From contig NZ_CP133261.1 in NCBI RefSeq assembly GCF_030931715.1, positions 3,388,643 through 3,452,642 of the forward strand: a stretch of DNA of 64,000 nt, in the 5' to 3' direction. The stretch's first letter is position 1; every line of letters begins with the position of its first letter. The translations under genes were made by a program, and so were the position numbers. The notes under the pieces were generated by a model that worked only from the letters and a program-made list of their open reading frames with translations, searched no databases and was not told the origin of the DNA. This DNA is from Tissierella sp. MB52-C2. GTDB taxonomy: Bacteria; Bacillota; Clostridia; Tissierellales; Tissierellaceae. Below, piece after piece: positions 1-9,014 of this stretch.

Positions 1-130
1 ACCTTTTTTCTAACTCTTGAAGGTTTTCTTTTAGCTGTCTTTCTCTTTGATTCATAATTTCTTCAGTCTTCAGCTTTATGTTTACAGCGTCTTTATCAAT
101 GCTAATAATCTTTTTAACAATATCATCCAT
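1..130 (-). CDS. N-terminal end of a hypothetical protein (cut by window edge)
   Basis: Only about 43 residues are visible, starting MDDIVKKIISIDKDAVNIKL and rich in Lys, Glu and Gln, which suggests a coiled-coil segment. GAGGAG sits 8 nt before the ATG at 130; an ATG two codons upstream (136) is too close to that site to be preferred. The gene runs off the left edge, so its family cannot be named. Known: nothing. Seen: start, RBS, charged helix-forming composition. Confidence 0.6.
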   Translation of the reverse strand, partial: MDDIVKKIISIDKDAVNIKLKTEEIMNQRERQLKENLQELEKR

Positions 131-319
131 AGCCATCACTCCTCGATTAATCTATTATACTCCTATTATTTTTTATGTAAACTTTGATAATTTCTCCTTT
201 GAGCTCGATAATTTAATATAGATCAACTTCTAATAATAATAATTAACCTCTCTCTTATTTACTCGATAAATCTCTCTTATACTTCTATTTACTTCTTTTT
301 TATATTCGTTACAAAAATT

Positions 320-376
320 TAATAAAATAAAAAAGGGGCTGTTTCATAACTGATTTATCAGTTATGAAACAGCCCT
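320..376 (-). terminator. Intrinsic terminator after iorB
   Basis: A perfect 18-bp stem (336-353 with 358-375, 4-nt loop) is followed on the minus strand by a T-rich run. It lies directly downstream of iorB and closes the iorA-iorB operon. Confidence 0.9.
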
Positions 377-386
377 TCTCTTTATT

Positions 387-953
387 TTAGTTTAATCCTC
401 TTTCGAAAGCCTTTAAATTTACTTCATGAACTCTTTCAGGAAGGAATTTCTTTATTTTTTGTTTCCAATCTATATTTTCTAGTCCTAAAGCCTTAACTAT
501 AAGCCCTAACATTACTATATTTTGGCATCTTGGTTCTCCCAGTTCTTCTGCTATATCTCTTGCATTTATTGATATTACATTATCAATTTTAGATTTTAAT
601 TCTTCCATTATATTTTCGGGATATTTCTCTAATCCTGCTAAAACTGGCAAAGGCCACATTTCTTCTTCATTTACTATTAATGTTCCGTCCTTTTTAAGTT
701 GAGAGACATATCTTGCTCCTTCTAATTTCTCAAAAGAAACTAATACATCTGCTTCTCCTTTGTTTATAGTTGGTGAATATACCTTATCACCAAATCTAAT
801 TTGAGTAGTAACACTACCACCTCTTTGAGCCATACCATGGATTTCAGACATTTTTACATCGTAGCCTTCTTCCAATAGCCCTTCTGATAATATTTTAGAT
901 ACTAGAATTGTACCTTGACCACCTACACCTACTAAAAGTAAAGACTTAGCCAA
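387..953 (-). CDS. iorB: Indolepyruvate:ferredoxin oxidoreductase, beta subunit
   Basis: This is the gamma-domain subunit (188 aa) of the TPP-dependent enzyme that oxidatively decarboxylates aryl pyruvates, formed by transamination of Trp, Phe and Tyr, to aryl-acetyl-CoA with reduction of ferredoxin in the cytoplasm. The N-terminus LLLVGVGGQGTILVSKILSE is the typical GxGGQG nucleotide-binding start of 2-oxoacid oxidoreductase gamma domains, and the length fits IorB. The start is TTG at 953, directly abutting the TAA of iorA. The GAGGTGGAG that would serve as its ribosome binding site lies inside the last iorA codons, so translation is probably coupled to give 1:1 subunits. A strong terminator follows. 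Confidence 0.93.
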   Translation of the reverse strand: MAKSLLLVGVGGQGTILVSKILSEGLLEEGYDVKMSEIHGMAQRGGSVTTQIRFGDKVYSPTINKGEADVLVSFEKLEGARYVSQLKKDGTLIVNEEEMWPLPVLAGLEKYPENIMEELKSKIDNVISINARDIAEELGEPRCQNIVMLGLIVKALGLENIDWKQKIKKFLPERVHEVNLKAFERGLN

Positions 954-2729
954 TTACTCCACCTCTTTCCCAAAAGATTCTATAGCATTAAATGGACAAA
1001 CCTGTAGACATACTGTACAGCCGTTACATAGTGAAGTATCCATACTTACTACATTATCCTTCATAGATATGGCTGGACAACCTATTCTTAAACAAGTCTT
1101 ACATTTTCTACATTTATCTTGATTTACTTGACAATGTAGTCCACGTCTCGCCTTTTGAACATCTTTAATAAGTGCACAAGGCTGTTTTGTAATAATTACA
1201 AATGGGTCTGTGGCTTGTAGCGCGTCTTTTACTGCATTTATATTTTCATCCATTTTATATGGATCTATTACCCTTATATTTTCCTCTTTAACACCTATAG
1301 CCTTAACTAAGCCTTCTATATCAATCATTGGTGCTTCTATACCAGATATGTTCTTACCAGTACCTGGATTTTGCTGATGTCCTGTCATAGCAGTAATCCT
1401 ATTATCAAGGATTACAACTACCATATTGCTCTTATTATATACTGCATTAACTAATCCTGTCATACCAGAGTGGAAGAATGTGGAGTCCCCTACAAATCCA
1501 AATACCTTCTTCTCTCTATCTGCCATTTGGTTGACCTTATCAAATCCAATACCTGCCGTAATTCCAGCACCCATACAAATAACAGTGTCTCCCATACCTA
1601 ATGGCGGCATAGCTCCTAAGGTATAACAACCTATATCTGATGTAACTACTACCTTATTTTTATGTTTAGATAGAGCATAGAATATTCCTCTATGTGGACA
1701 TCCTGCACATAATGCAGGAGGTCTAGACGATACTTCTAAATCTAATTTATGTGTATCTTCTACCTTTTCACCCAGCATAGCTTCTCTTATGATTTGCGGA
1801 TTTATTTCTCCACAAACTGAGAATATCTCCTTACCTATACATTCTATTCCCATGGCTTTAATAAATTGTTCCATATATGGCTCATTTTCTTCTATTACAT
1901 AGAGCTTGTCTACTTCGTTACTAAATTCTTTAAATAATTTATCTGGTAATGGATAGCTAAATCCTACCTTCAAGTATGATACAGTATCTCCAAATACTTC
2001 CTTTGCATGAAGATAACTTGCACCAGATGTGATAATTCCTATTTTTTTATCATTCCATTCAATTCTATTTAGTGGACTATTATTTGAATACTCCCTAAGT
2101 CTTGGAAGTCTATCTGTTTCAATTTCTATATGTTTAGCCTTAGAATTTGCCGGAACCATTATATATTTCTTAGTATCCTTTACATATTCTTTAATTCCAA
2201 CGTCTATTCTTTCTCCTAATTCAACTACACCTTTACTATGGCAAACTCTAGTAGTCACCTTAAATAATACTGGAGTATCATAAGTTTCAGAGATTTCAAA
2301 AGCATGTTTTACAAAATCTTTACATTCTTGACTATCTGATGGTTCTACCATAGCCACCTTTGCATGAGGTGCGAATAATCTATTGTCCTGTTCATTCTGT
2401 GAACTATGCATACCTGGCTCATCAGCAGTTATAACTATTAGTCCCCCATTTACACCTTCATAAGCTATGGTAAATAATGGGTCTGCCGCCACATTTAATC
2501 CTACGTGCTTCATTGCAACTAAAGATCTAGCCCCTGCTATAGATGCACCTGCCCCAACTTCTAAAGCCACCTTCTCATTTGTAGACCATTCTGAATATAT
2601 TTCCTCATATGAAGAAATATTTTCAAGTATTTCAGTGCTTGGTGTTCCAGGATAAGCTGTTGCAACTAGACATCCTGCCTCATATGCCCCTCTTGCAATA
2701 GCTTCATTTCCTGTTAAAAGCTTTTTCAT
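954..2729 (-). CDS. iorA: Indolepyruvate:ferredoxin oxidoreductase, alpha subunit
   Basis: The catalytic subunit (591 aa) carries a pyrimidine-binding domain at the N-terminus (AYPGTPSTEILE) and a TPP-binding domain around residues 340-490. The Mg/TPP motif there starts GDSTFF and ends NAVYNKSN. Two 4Fe-4S motifs lie at the C-terminus (CRKCKTCLRIGCP and CNGCTVCLQVCP). Together with IorB it converts indolepyruvate and other aryl pyruvates to acyl-CoA during amino-acid fermentation. GGAGGG precedes the ATG. A TATAAT with a weak upstream -35 (ATTACA or TTACAA, 16-17 bp away) lies about 30 nt before the start. All expected cofactor sites are present. Confidence 0.95.
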   Translation of the reverse strand: MKKLLTGNEAIARGAYEAGCLVATAYPGTPSTEILENISSYEEIYSEWSTNEKVALEVGAGASIAGARSLVAMKHVGLNVAADPLFTIAYEGVNGGLIVITADEPGMHSSQNEQDNRLFAPHAKVAMVEPSDSQECKDFVKHAFEISETYDTPVLFKVTTRVCHSKGVVELGERIDVGIKEYVKDTKKYIMVPANSKAKHIEIETDRLPRLREYSNNSPLNRIEWNDKKIGIITSGASYLHAKEVFGDTVSYLKVGFSYPLPDKLFKEFSNEVDKLYVIEENEPYMEQFIKAMGIECIGKEIFSVCGEINPQIIREAMLGEKVEDTHKLDLEVSSRPPALCAGCPHRGIFYALSKHKNKVVVTSDIGCYTLGAMPPLGMGDTVICMGAGITAGIGFDKVNQMADREKKVFGFVGDSTFFHSGMTGLVNAVYNKSNMVVVILDNRITAMTGHQQNPGTGKNISGIEAPMIDIEGLVKAIGVKEENIRVIDPYKMDENINAVKDALQATDPFVIITKQPCALIKDVQKARRGLHCQVNQDKCRKCKTCLRIGCPAISMKDNVVSMDTSLCNGCTVCLQVCPFNAIESFGKEVE

Positions 2730-2831
2730 AGAATCCCTCCTACTTTTATGGTGTTTATAATATTATATCAGAAATGTCACAATTTGTAATAAAATTTGAA
2801 AACTTTAGATTGGAAAATTTTAGTTGAAAAT

Positions 2832-3740
2832 TTAACAAACTAATTCTTTAATAAAGGACCTAAATCCTTCTATATCTATATCTACTGCTACATCTATATT
2901 CTTATCCTCTTCAGGCATATTTCTATAATCTAAAAGTATTGAACCTAAGGCCTCTTTATTATTTGTCTCTATTGACACATTAAATTTCTTCTTTTTTATT
3001 ATTTCCGGTAAAATCATAGTAATAAAAGCTACTGCATCATGGACTTCAATATTGTTTTCTCCCCATAGACATTCCCTATTATGTATTGCAAGAAAAATAT
3101 TTGAAAGTAATGTACCATGTATATTATTAAGTGAGGAAAAGTATTCTATATCTTCTAGTCTTAGGAAAGCCTTTTTAGTTATATCTAATCCTACCATAGT
3201 TAAAGGTATAGAAGATTTAAATACTATATCTGCTGCCTGTGGATCTACATACATATTGAATTCTGCCCAGGGTGTGATATTTCCCGCTCCTGTAGTTCCA
3301 CCCATAAATGTTATGGACTTTATTAGATTCTTTACATCTGGATATTTTAATAAAGTATTTGCTATATTTGTCATAGGTCCTATAGATAGAATTTCTAATT
3401 GTCCGTTGTTTTTAGTGGCTTCGTTATATATAAAGTCTACTGCTTCAATATTATAAAATTGCTTTTCAGATTCTTGTAATACTAATTTTCCTAAACCATT
3501 CCTTTTATTAGATAATTTCCTTTCTCTAGCTAAGGGCTGACTTGCACCTTTTGCAACTGGTATGTCCCATCCAATTGCATCTAATAGGTTTAAGGCATTT
3601 CTGCTGGTGTTTTCCATACTAGCATTTCCAACTATAGTTGTTAGTCCTAATACATTTATACTCTCTACTTTATGAGCAAGTACCAAAGCTGCAGCATCAT
3701 CTAATCCTGGATCACAATCTATAATAATTGGTCTTTTCAT
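2832..3740 (-). CDS. Nucleoside hydrolase (inosine/uridine-preferring family)
   Basis: This 302-aa protein begins with the family's calcium-binding motif DCDPGLDDAAAL. It hydrolyses the N-glycosidic bond of ribonucleosides to free base and ribose in the cytoplasm. Other family landmarks include TTIVGNASMENT and the late EVHDAVAF segment, which supplies further active-site Asp/His residues. It starts 32 nt after the DUF1622 gene with its own GGGGGG Shine-Dalgarno, so the two are probably co-transcribed. It is distinct from the second nucleoside hydrolase at 10233, which begins DCDNTMGLPNKDVDDG. Substrate preference cannot be read from sequence. Confidence 0.88.
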   Translation of the reverse strand: MKRPIIIDCDPGLDDAAALVLAHKVESINVLGLTTIVGNASMENTSRNALNLLDAIGWDIPVAKGASQPLARERKLSNKRNGLGKLVLQESEKQFYNIEAVDFIYNEATKNNGQLEILSIGPMTNIANTLLKYPDVKNLIKSITFMGGTTGAGNITPWAEFNMYVDPQAADIVFKSSIPLTMVGLDITKKAFLRLEDIEYFSSLNNIHGTLLSNIFLAIHNRECLWGENNIEVHDAVAFITMILPEIIKKKKFNVSIETNNKEALGSILLDYRNMPEEDKNIDVAVDIDIEGFRSFIKELVC

Positions 3741-3772
3741 GTTATCCCCCCAGATAATAGTTAAGATAAACC

Positions 3773-4117
3773 CTATTTTCCTTCTACTTCCACATTCTTT
3801 GCTCCACTTTTTAATTCCCAGTGTAGTACAAAGGTTAAAACTACCCTAAGTATTGCAACTGCTGCAAGTATAATAAATTCATCTATTGTCCTTATGACTA
3901 CTGTTTTTATAATTTCTGCTGCTAATTTAAACTCTAAACTAAGAGACATAGCCTTAGCAAAATCAATAGCTACTTCATCATCTCTAAAGTCAAATCCGTT
4001 TCTCATAAATTGAAAGATTCCTCTTAAGGCTGCTATTGTAATAATAGCTACACCTATGGTCTCCAAGGAACCAGTAATATACGGTATTATAAGTTCTAAA
4101 AAATGTTCAATTATCAT
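3773..4117 (-). CDS. DUF1622 small membrane protein
   Basis: This 114-aa protein has three hydrophobic segments (about residues 8-35, 60-75 and 80-100) around a central FRNGFDFRDDEVAIDFAKA-like stretch (here FMRNGFDFRDDEVAIDFAKA), which matches the uncharacterised DUF1622 family. Function is unknown. GAGGAG lies 8 nt before the ATG. It precedes the nucleoside hydrolase in the same direction. A mutilated copy of its 5' end is preserved at 10009-10074, next to the other nucleoside hydrolase, which shows that this neighbourhood has been duplicated. Confidence 0.8.
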   Translation of the reverse strand: MIIEHFLELIIPYITGSLETIGVAIITIAALRGIFQFMRNGFDFRDDEVAIDFAKAMSLSLEFKLAAEIIKTVVIRTIDEFIILAAVAILRVVLTFVLHWELKSGAKNVEVEGK

Positions 4118-4268
4118 TTATTTCTCTCCTCTTTTGTATAATGTTACAAGGGGGGATGAGTATATTACTCTTATATTTTAGCATAAAAAACATTGATTGT
4201 GTAAATATATTAAGATCCAGTATTATAAATATGTATAAGGATTTATTTTATGACAAATTTTCTATTAA

Positions 4269-4311
4269 AAATACCTTTAGCTTGAAATATAACCACAAAC
4301 TAAAGGTATTT
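4269..4311 (-). terminator. Hairpin terminator retained after a gene remnant
   Basis: AAATACCTTTAG (4269-4280) pairs with CTAAAGGTATTT (4300-4311), and a T5 run follows on the minus strand. It lies just beyond the stop codon of the remnant at 4332-4520 and has outlived most of the gene it served. Confidence 0.65.
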
Positions 4312-4331
4312 GTTATTTATCTATATATCGT

Positions 4332-4520
4332 TTATTTCCCTAAAACTGCTTCTTTTATTGTCATACTATATTGTTCCTTAAAATAATCTTCAAGTGACTT
4401 TACTTCTTCCTCTGTTTTTTCAGCAGCCCCACCCCATCTGTCAGAACCTTTTATTTTCTCAGTATTATCGTTATAGTCTCCATCCACCGTAGGGTTATTT
4501 TTGCTAATAAATATTCCCTG
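4332..4520 (-). pseudogene. C-terminal remnant of a deleted gene (unrecognised)
   Basis: An open stretch of 62 codons has no start; an in-frame TAA sits just upstream of 4520. It reads like the hydrophilic tail of a real protein (NPTVDGDYNDNTEKIKGSDR, then WGGAAEKTEEEVKSLEDYF) and ends before a conserved-looking terminator. The composition recalls the C-terminus of flavodoxin/NADPH-dependent FMN reductase-like proteins, but this is a guess. The rest of 4118-4606 shows no gene; an opposite-strand ORF across it looks spurious. Confidence 0.5.
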
Positions 4521-4606
4521 TTACTTTTTTCTCCGTTGACATTATATTATGTTTATAGTAATATGGCAGGAACAAATTAATAGATAAAAAGGTTAGGAGA
4601 GTAAAT

Positions 4607-4927
4607 ATGAAAATTGCAATTGGAATATGTGAAAAAATAAATGGTAAATGTTCTACTATGGGATGTTTTAGGACATACAACAACAAAGAGAAGCACTTTT
4701 CTCAATACAAGGACATAGAAACTGAACTTATATCTTTATTCTCATGCAATATATGTTCTATGGATTCTAAAGAAAATATAATTACCATTGCGGAAAGACT
4801 GAAAAATTCTGAAGTAGACAGGGTACATCTAGGCACTTGTGCTGTTAAATGCAAGGCTGACAGAAAAGATGAAATTAAAGAAATCTTTGAATCCATGAAT
4901 ATAGAGGTAGTAGAAGGCACTCATTAA
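4607..4927 (+). CDS. CGGC-domain putative metal-binding protein
   Basis: The 106-aa protein has the layout of the CGGC family: a Cys-containing N-terminus (GICEKINGKCSTMGCF), a central Cys cluster and a terminal HLGTCAVKC...VVEGTH block. The defining CGGC motif is replaced by CNIC (around residue 48), so metal binding, if any, uses an altered set. TAGGAG lies 8-9 nt before the ATG. It is inserted between the DUF1622 gene and the nucleoside-hydrolase remnant in a region full of gene debris. Function is unknown; it could be a metal sensor or redox protein. Confidence 0.65.
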   Translation: MKIAIGICEKINGKCSTMGCFRTYNNKEKHFSQYKDIETELISLFSCNICSMDSKENIITIAERLKNSEVDRVHLGTCAVKCKADRKDEIKEIFESMNIEVVEGTH

Positions 4928-4930
4928 GAT

Positions 4931-5077
4931 AAGATTAAAGTAACTTTTAGTCGTGATAATACTATGGGATTATCAAACAAAGATGTGGACGATGGTTTAA
5001 CTCTCATGTATTTAATAGGTAATAAGAATATAGAACTATTTAATGAGTTAATTTTTGAAGCTTGGAAAAGAGAATAA
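4931..5077 (+). pseudogene. Internally deleted nucleoside hydrolase remnant
   Basis: Forty-eight codons remain in frame. They match the first ~31 residues of the intact gene at 10233 (KDVDDGLTLMYLIG) fused directly to its last ~12 (ELFNELIFEAW). About 240 residues are missing. There is no start codon: AAG replaces the TTG start of the intact copy. The catalytic DCDN has become SRDN. The reading frame survives the junction, so a single clean deletion is likely, followed by point decay. Confidence 0.88.
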
Positions 5078-5116
5078 GACACAAATAGGGCATAATAGCT
5101 CTTTTGTGTCTTATTC
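5072..5116 (+). terminator. Terminator-like hairpin after the nucleoside hydrolase remnant
   Basis: GAATAAGACACAAA (5072-5085) is perfectly complementary to 5103-5116. It overlaps the stop codon of the remnant and separates it from the convergent broken ABC transporter. Confidence 0.65.
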
Positions 5117-5187
5117 TAATAGTATCAACTTAAAAAATCTTAAATTTAGACCTATGATTAAAATTTAAACTTCTAATCTTTAATATG

Positions 5188-6275
5188 TTATAGCTCCCAA
5201 CCACTTGATTCTGCCTGTATTGTCCATAATTTTTTATAAAGACCATTCCTATACATAAGTTCATCATGTGTTCCTTCCTCTGCAATTTTCCCTGCTTCCA
5301 TAACGCTGATATTATCCGCATTCTTAATGGTTTTAAGGCGATGGGCAATTACTATGACTGTTCTTCCTACTATAAGCTCGTTGATTGCTCTTTGTACTTC
5401 AACCTCATTTTCTGGATCAAGGGAAGCTGTTGCTTCATCAAGTAAAACAACAGGAGCATCCTTTAGCATAGCACGGGCAATAGAAATACGTTGCTTTTCA
5501 CCACCTGAAAGAGTGCAGCCTCATTCTCCAACCATAGGGTCAAATCCCTTTGGAAGCTTCATAATAAAGTCATAGCAGCAAGGTTTTTTAGCTGCCTCTA
5601 TCATTCATTAAATTTAAAATACGCTCTCTTGCTCTTTCATCATAGCGAAGCTCCGCATATTTCATCAATGCAGAAGTAAGAGGATCATATACCCTGGAAC
5701 CTATAACTAAGAACATTACAAAGGTCAATACATCTAAAGACCCTCCTATTAATAAATAGGTACCTGTTAAAATCATTAAAGTTAGACCTGCACGAATAAG
5801 AGTAATAGAAGTAAGAATAATAGGTCCTGATAAAGCTTCAAATGGAATACATTCTTTCATTAACTTTCTAAAAGAGTTCTCAAGACGAGCAAATTTTTCA
5901 CCTACAAGATTATAAGCCTTCATAACACGGATACCTAACAAATACTCCTGTTTCAATCAAGGTGAAATCACCCATCATCATATTAGCTAAATCTCCCGGA
6001 TCACGACTTGTAATATAACCTAGCGAAAGTTTACGAAGATGTTCTGCAAGATTAGCCCTATCTTCTGCAGAAAGTGCATAGGCATCACAATAGCTATGGC
6101 GATATGCAGGCTTTTCAGCAATAAACATCACTATCATATAAGCAAATAATATGTCAACAATCCTGCAAATCCTAGTCATATCAAGTCCTGTACCAGAACC
6201 ATCAAAAGCGTTAAATATAATCTTTATCACTTCAATAGAAAACATAAAGGAAACTACATTGACTAAATTAGCCAA
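5188..6275 (-). pseudogene. Broken ABC transporter permease/ATPase (YbtPQ/IrtAB-like)
   Basis: On the minus strand three fragments of one half-transporter follow each other. The first is an N-terminal membrane part (to GYITSRDPGDLANMMMGDFT, 6275-5910). The second is the rest of the membrane domain in another frame (5956-5588, ending ERILNLMND). The third is the C-terminal half of an ATPase with LSGGEKQR and Walker B VVLLDEA (5587-5188). A frameshift near 5940, an internal TGA at 5521-5523 and a deletion removing Walker A and the Q-loop make it non-functional. The DLANMMMGDFTLIE stretch resembles siderophore-type exporters of the YbtP/YbtQ/IrtAB group. No partner half-transporter is nearby. 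Confidence 0.85.
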
Positions 6276-6368
6276 GATTATCCTGTAATATTAATAAAAT
6301 ATTTCTTCTATATCTATTGATTTTGAAATCTACTAAATTCATTTGATAAATAGCAGAATTTCTGTTTT

Positions 6369-6920
6369 CTAGTTTATAAATTCTCTTATTTTATCTAAAG
6401 AACTATATACATCATTTTCATTAATAGCTGTAAAAGGTATTTCTATTCCGACTTCCTTCAGATAATCTCTTAGTTCTTCTATGAACACACCTGAGCCTTT
6501 AACTTCCTTTAAAGTTCCAAGGATATTTTCCAGTTCATCGTTGTTTGAAATCTCTCCTCTAAAATCTCCGGAACAGGTATAATCAACTCCACAGCTTGGG
6601 CTGCCATCTATCCCTACAACTCCTAGGATTTCATAGCCTGCATTTATATAGCTTTTAGTCTGCTGGACTATGGGTCTAAGCATTTCTTTACATTGTTCCC
6701 TATAAAACAAAGTATCAAATTGCTCCTTTACATGGCCCCATCTTTTTATTCCATATACAATCATTTCTGGACATGGAAGTTGAATAATACCTATGCCTTT
6801 CTCCCCAAGAATATCTATAAATTCCTTAAAAGTTCCCTTATACTGGCTAAGTCCTTCCACCTTAGAATTAGAATTAATGATACAATGACAAATTAATATT
6901 ATCTTCTTATTTCTTTTCAA
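6369..6920 (-). CDS. TudS-related putative desulfidase (CD3072 type, DUF523-like)
   Basis: This 183-aa protein has the three Cys-bearing blocks expected of the DUF523/TudS family: CHCIINSN near the N-terminus, LPCPE around residue 50 and GIDGSPSCG around residue 105. In TudS such cysteines hold a 4Fe-4S cluster that removes sulfur from thiouracil as sulfide. The start is TTG at 6920 with AAGGAGG 8 nt upstream. It follows the ABC ATPase by 27 nt, and the preceding gaps are also 25-26 nt, so it is the last gene of a four-gene importer operon. This suggests, without proving, that the imported molecule is a thio-compound. Confidence 0.75.
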   Translation of the reverse strand: MKRNKKIILICHCIINSNSKVEGLSQYKGTFKEFIDILGEKGIGIIQLPCPEMIVYGIKRWGHVKEQFDTLFYREQCKEMLRPIVQQTKSYINAGYEILGVVGIDGSPSCGVDYTCSGDFRGEISNNDELENILGTLKEVKGSGVFIEELRDYLKEVGIEIPFTAINENDVYSSLDKIREFIN

Positions 6921-6947
6921 TTGTCATCCTCCTTAACTATTTAATAG

Positions 6948-7961
6948 TTATAGACCAATACAATGATTTTTCTTTAATTTCAAATACACTCTTTGCCCCA
7001 AAATATAAAGATTCAAATCATTAAACAACACATCTACCTTTAATGAAATAGAATTAATATCAACTGTGTATCTTATAATATTACCTTGAGGCAGTATATC
7101 AATAATTTTGCCAGAAATGATATACGATTCTTTAGATTCTTCTAATTCAATAGGAGATATCTCAATAGTCTCAGGTCTAATTACAATTCTTGGATGAGCT
7201 GAATATTCTTGACTTGTCAGCTTGGAGAATTGCTCACTTTCCAATATATTGTAATTGCCAACAAAGGCTGCTGTGAAAATAGTTTTTGGATTGCTGTATA
7301 TTTCAAAAGGATTTCCTGATTGCTCTATAATCCCATCTTTCATTATATGAATTGTATCTGACATAGTCATTGCCTCATCTTGGTCATGGGTAACAAATAT
7401 CGAAGTCATATTAAGCTCCTTGTGTATTTCCTTTATTCTGGATTGTAGAGATTTACGAAGCTTTGCATCTATTGCACTCAAAGGTTCATCTAATAGCAAA
7501 ACCTTAGGTTTAGTCACAATACATCTTGCCAATGCTACTCTCTGCTGCTCGCCCCCAGAAAGCTGATAAGGATATCTCTTTTCATAGCCTTGAAGATTAA
7601 CCATTTTTAAAGTATTCTTCACAAGATCATCAATAGTATCTTTTTTAGCCTTCTTCATCCTAAGACCAAATGAAATATTATTATATACATTCATATTAGG
7701 AAAAAGACTATATTGTTGAAATATCATTCCGATATTTCTATCCTTTGGATTCAAAAAAGTAATATCTTCTCCATCTAAAAATATCCTTCCACTGGTTACC
7801 ACTTCTAATCCTGCAAGACATCTAAGAAGTGTACTTTTCCCACAGCCAGAAGAACCTAATAATGTAACAAATTCTCCCTGGGGAATTGAAAGATTGGTGT
7901 TTTTAAGGACATGGTTCTCACCATAATATTTTTCTATGTTTTCAAAAACAATATATGACAT
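6948..7961 (-). CDS. ABC importer ATP-binding protein with C-terminal TOBE-like domain
   Basis: The 337-aa ATPase has Walker A GSSGCGKST, Q-loop QQYSLFP, signature LSGGEQQRVALAR, Walker B VLLLDEP and switch His in VTHDQ. Residues after about 240 form a TOBE-like extension (RPETIEISPI), as in PotA/FbpC-type importers. That is unusual because the partner permease and binding protein are of the SsuC/SsuA type, whose ATPases are normally about 250 aa with no extension. It energises uptake with the genes at 7988 and 9015. Confidence 0.85.
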   Translation of the reverse strand: MSYIVFENIEKYYGENHVLKNTNLSIPQGEFVTLLGSSGCGKSTLLRCLAGLEVVTSGRIFLDGEDITFLNPKDRNIGMIFQQYSLFPNMNVYNNISFGLRMKKAKKDTIDDLVKNTLKMVNLQGYEKRYPYQLSGGEQQRVALARCIVTKPKVLLLDEPLSAIDAKLRKSLQSRIKEIHKELNMTSIFVTHDQDEAMTMSDTIHIMKDGIIEQSGNPFEIYSNPKTIFTAAFVGNYNILESEQFSKLTSQEYSAHPRIVIRPETIEISPIELEESKESYIISGKIIDILPQGNIIRYTVDINSISLKVDVLFNDLNLYILGQRVYLKLKKNHCIGL

Positions 7962-7987
7962 ATTTATCTCCCTAACTTGATTAAATC

Positions 7988-8989
7988 CTATTTCCCCAAT
8001 GCCTTTCTTGCATTATTTACATAAGACATATCAATAATATTTTCATATCCAATAGGATTTTTAATAATTCCCTGTTCTAAGCAAAAATCTTCGATTGCAT
8101 TATAGCCTTCTTCGGAGAAGAAGCCATCGTTAGAAAGTGCTCCTCTTAATATACCGACAATTTCAACTAAATCTCTGTCTTCAAACATAGGAGAAACTAA
8201 TTTTGCAAGTTCCTCATCAGTATGCTCTGATTGCCAAGCCATAGCTTTTATAACAGCATTTACAAATTTTTGAACTGTTTCAGGATTTTTCTCTGCAAAT
8301 TCCTTAGTGACTGTAACCATTTGAGATTCATAATATTTAGATCCATAAAGTGCCTCATGCTGTGCAGGATCAGATGTATTAATTAAAATATTAGCGTTTA
8401 GATTTTTAAGTTCATTAATATGGATTCCATCAAAAAATGATGCTGAGATACTTCCTTGCTCAAGCGCAGCCAAAGCAGCTCCGTACTCCATATTTATCCA
8501 CTCAACATCATTCTCAGAAAGTCCGGCTTCTTCCAAGGCAGAAAGAACAAATGAATAAGGGGCAGAGCCCGGCATTCCAGCAAAAATTGCCTTTCCTTTT
8601 AGTTGTTCAACACTTGTGATTTCGGAATTTCCGGCAAAAATATATTGCTTATTCTTTACTGTTGAAATAACTATCTTAGACTCTAATCCCTCTTCAGAAG
8701 CACGAAGTACCGGTTCAGTGGATAGCATACAAAATTGTGAATCTCCTGCATGCATCCCTTGGAAAGCTATTGGACCATCCTTAAAAACAACCCACTCAGT
8801 ATCTAATCCTTCTTCCTTAAAGTAACCTAACATTTCAGCTGCATATACAGGAATCCAAGACTCTCCTCTCATTTCTGATATTACAATTTTTGTAAACTCT
8901 GAATCCTTAGAAACCTCCTTTGATGTACATCCGGTAAATATTCCGGCAATTAGACAGATCATAAGTACAATAATTATTGATTTTTTCAT
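7988..8989 (-). CDS. ABC importer substrate-binding lipoprotein (SsuA/ThiY/NMT1 type)
   Basis: This 333-aa protein has a lipoprotein signal peptide (MKKSIIIVLMICLIAGIFTG then Cys), so it should be membrane-anchored outside the cell. The mature part follows the NMT1/SsuA pattern: a YAAEMLGYFKEEGLD opening, LKGKAIFAG, and late EKNPETVQKFVNAVIKAM. Members bind sulfonates, nitrate, thiamine precursors and similar small molecules; the ligand here is unknown. GGGGAGG precedes the ATG. It lies between its permease and ATPase genes with 25-26 nt gaps. Confidence 0.85.
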   Translation of the reverse strand: MKKSIIIVLMICLIAGIFTGCTSKEVSKDSEFTKIVISEMRGESWIPVYAAEMLGYFKEEGLDTEWVVFKDGPIAFQGMHAGDSQFCMLSTEPVLRASEEGLESKIVISTVKNKQYIFAGNSEITSVEQLKGKAIFAGMPGSAPYSFVLSALEEAGLSENDVEWINMEYGAALAALEQGSISASFFDGIHINELKNLNANILINTSDPAQHEALYGSKYYESQMVTVTKEFAEKNPETVQKFVNAVIKAMAWQSEHTDEELAKLVSPMFEDRDLVEIVGILRGALSNDGFFSEEGYNAIEDFCLEQGIIKNPIGYENIIDMSYVNNARKALGK

Positions 8990-9014
8990 TTTTTCCTCCC
9001 CATTTTATTAGATT

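Noticed and set aside
4141-4386. Plus-strand ORF of 81 aa in the gap after the DUF1622 gene
   Set aside because: Hydrophobic low-complexity translation antisense to a recognisable C-terminal remnant and its terminator; no RBS-supported homology.
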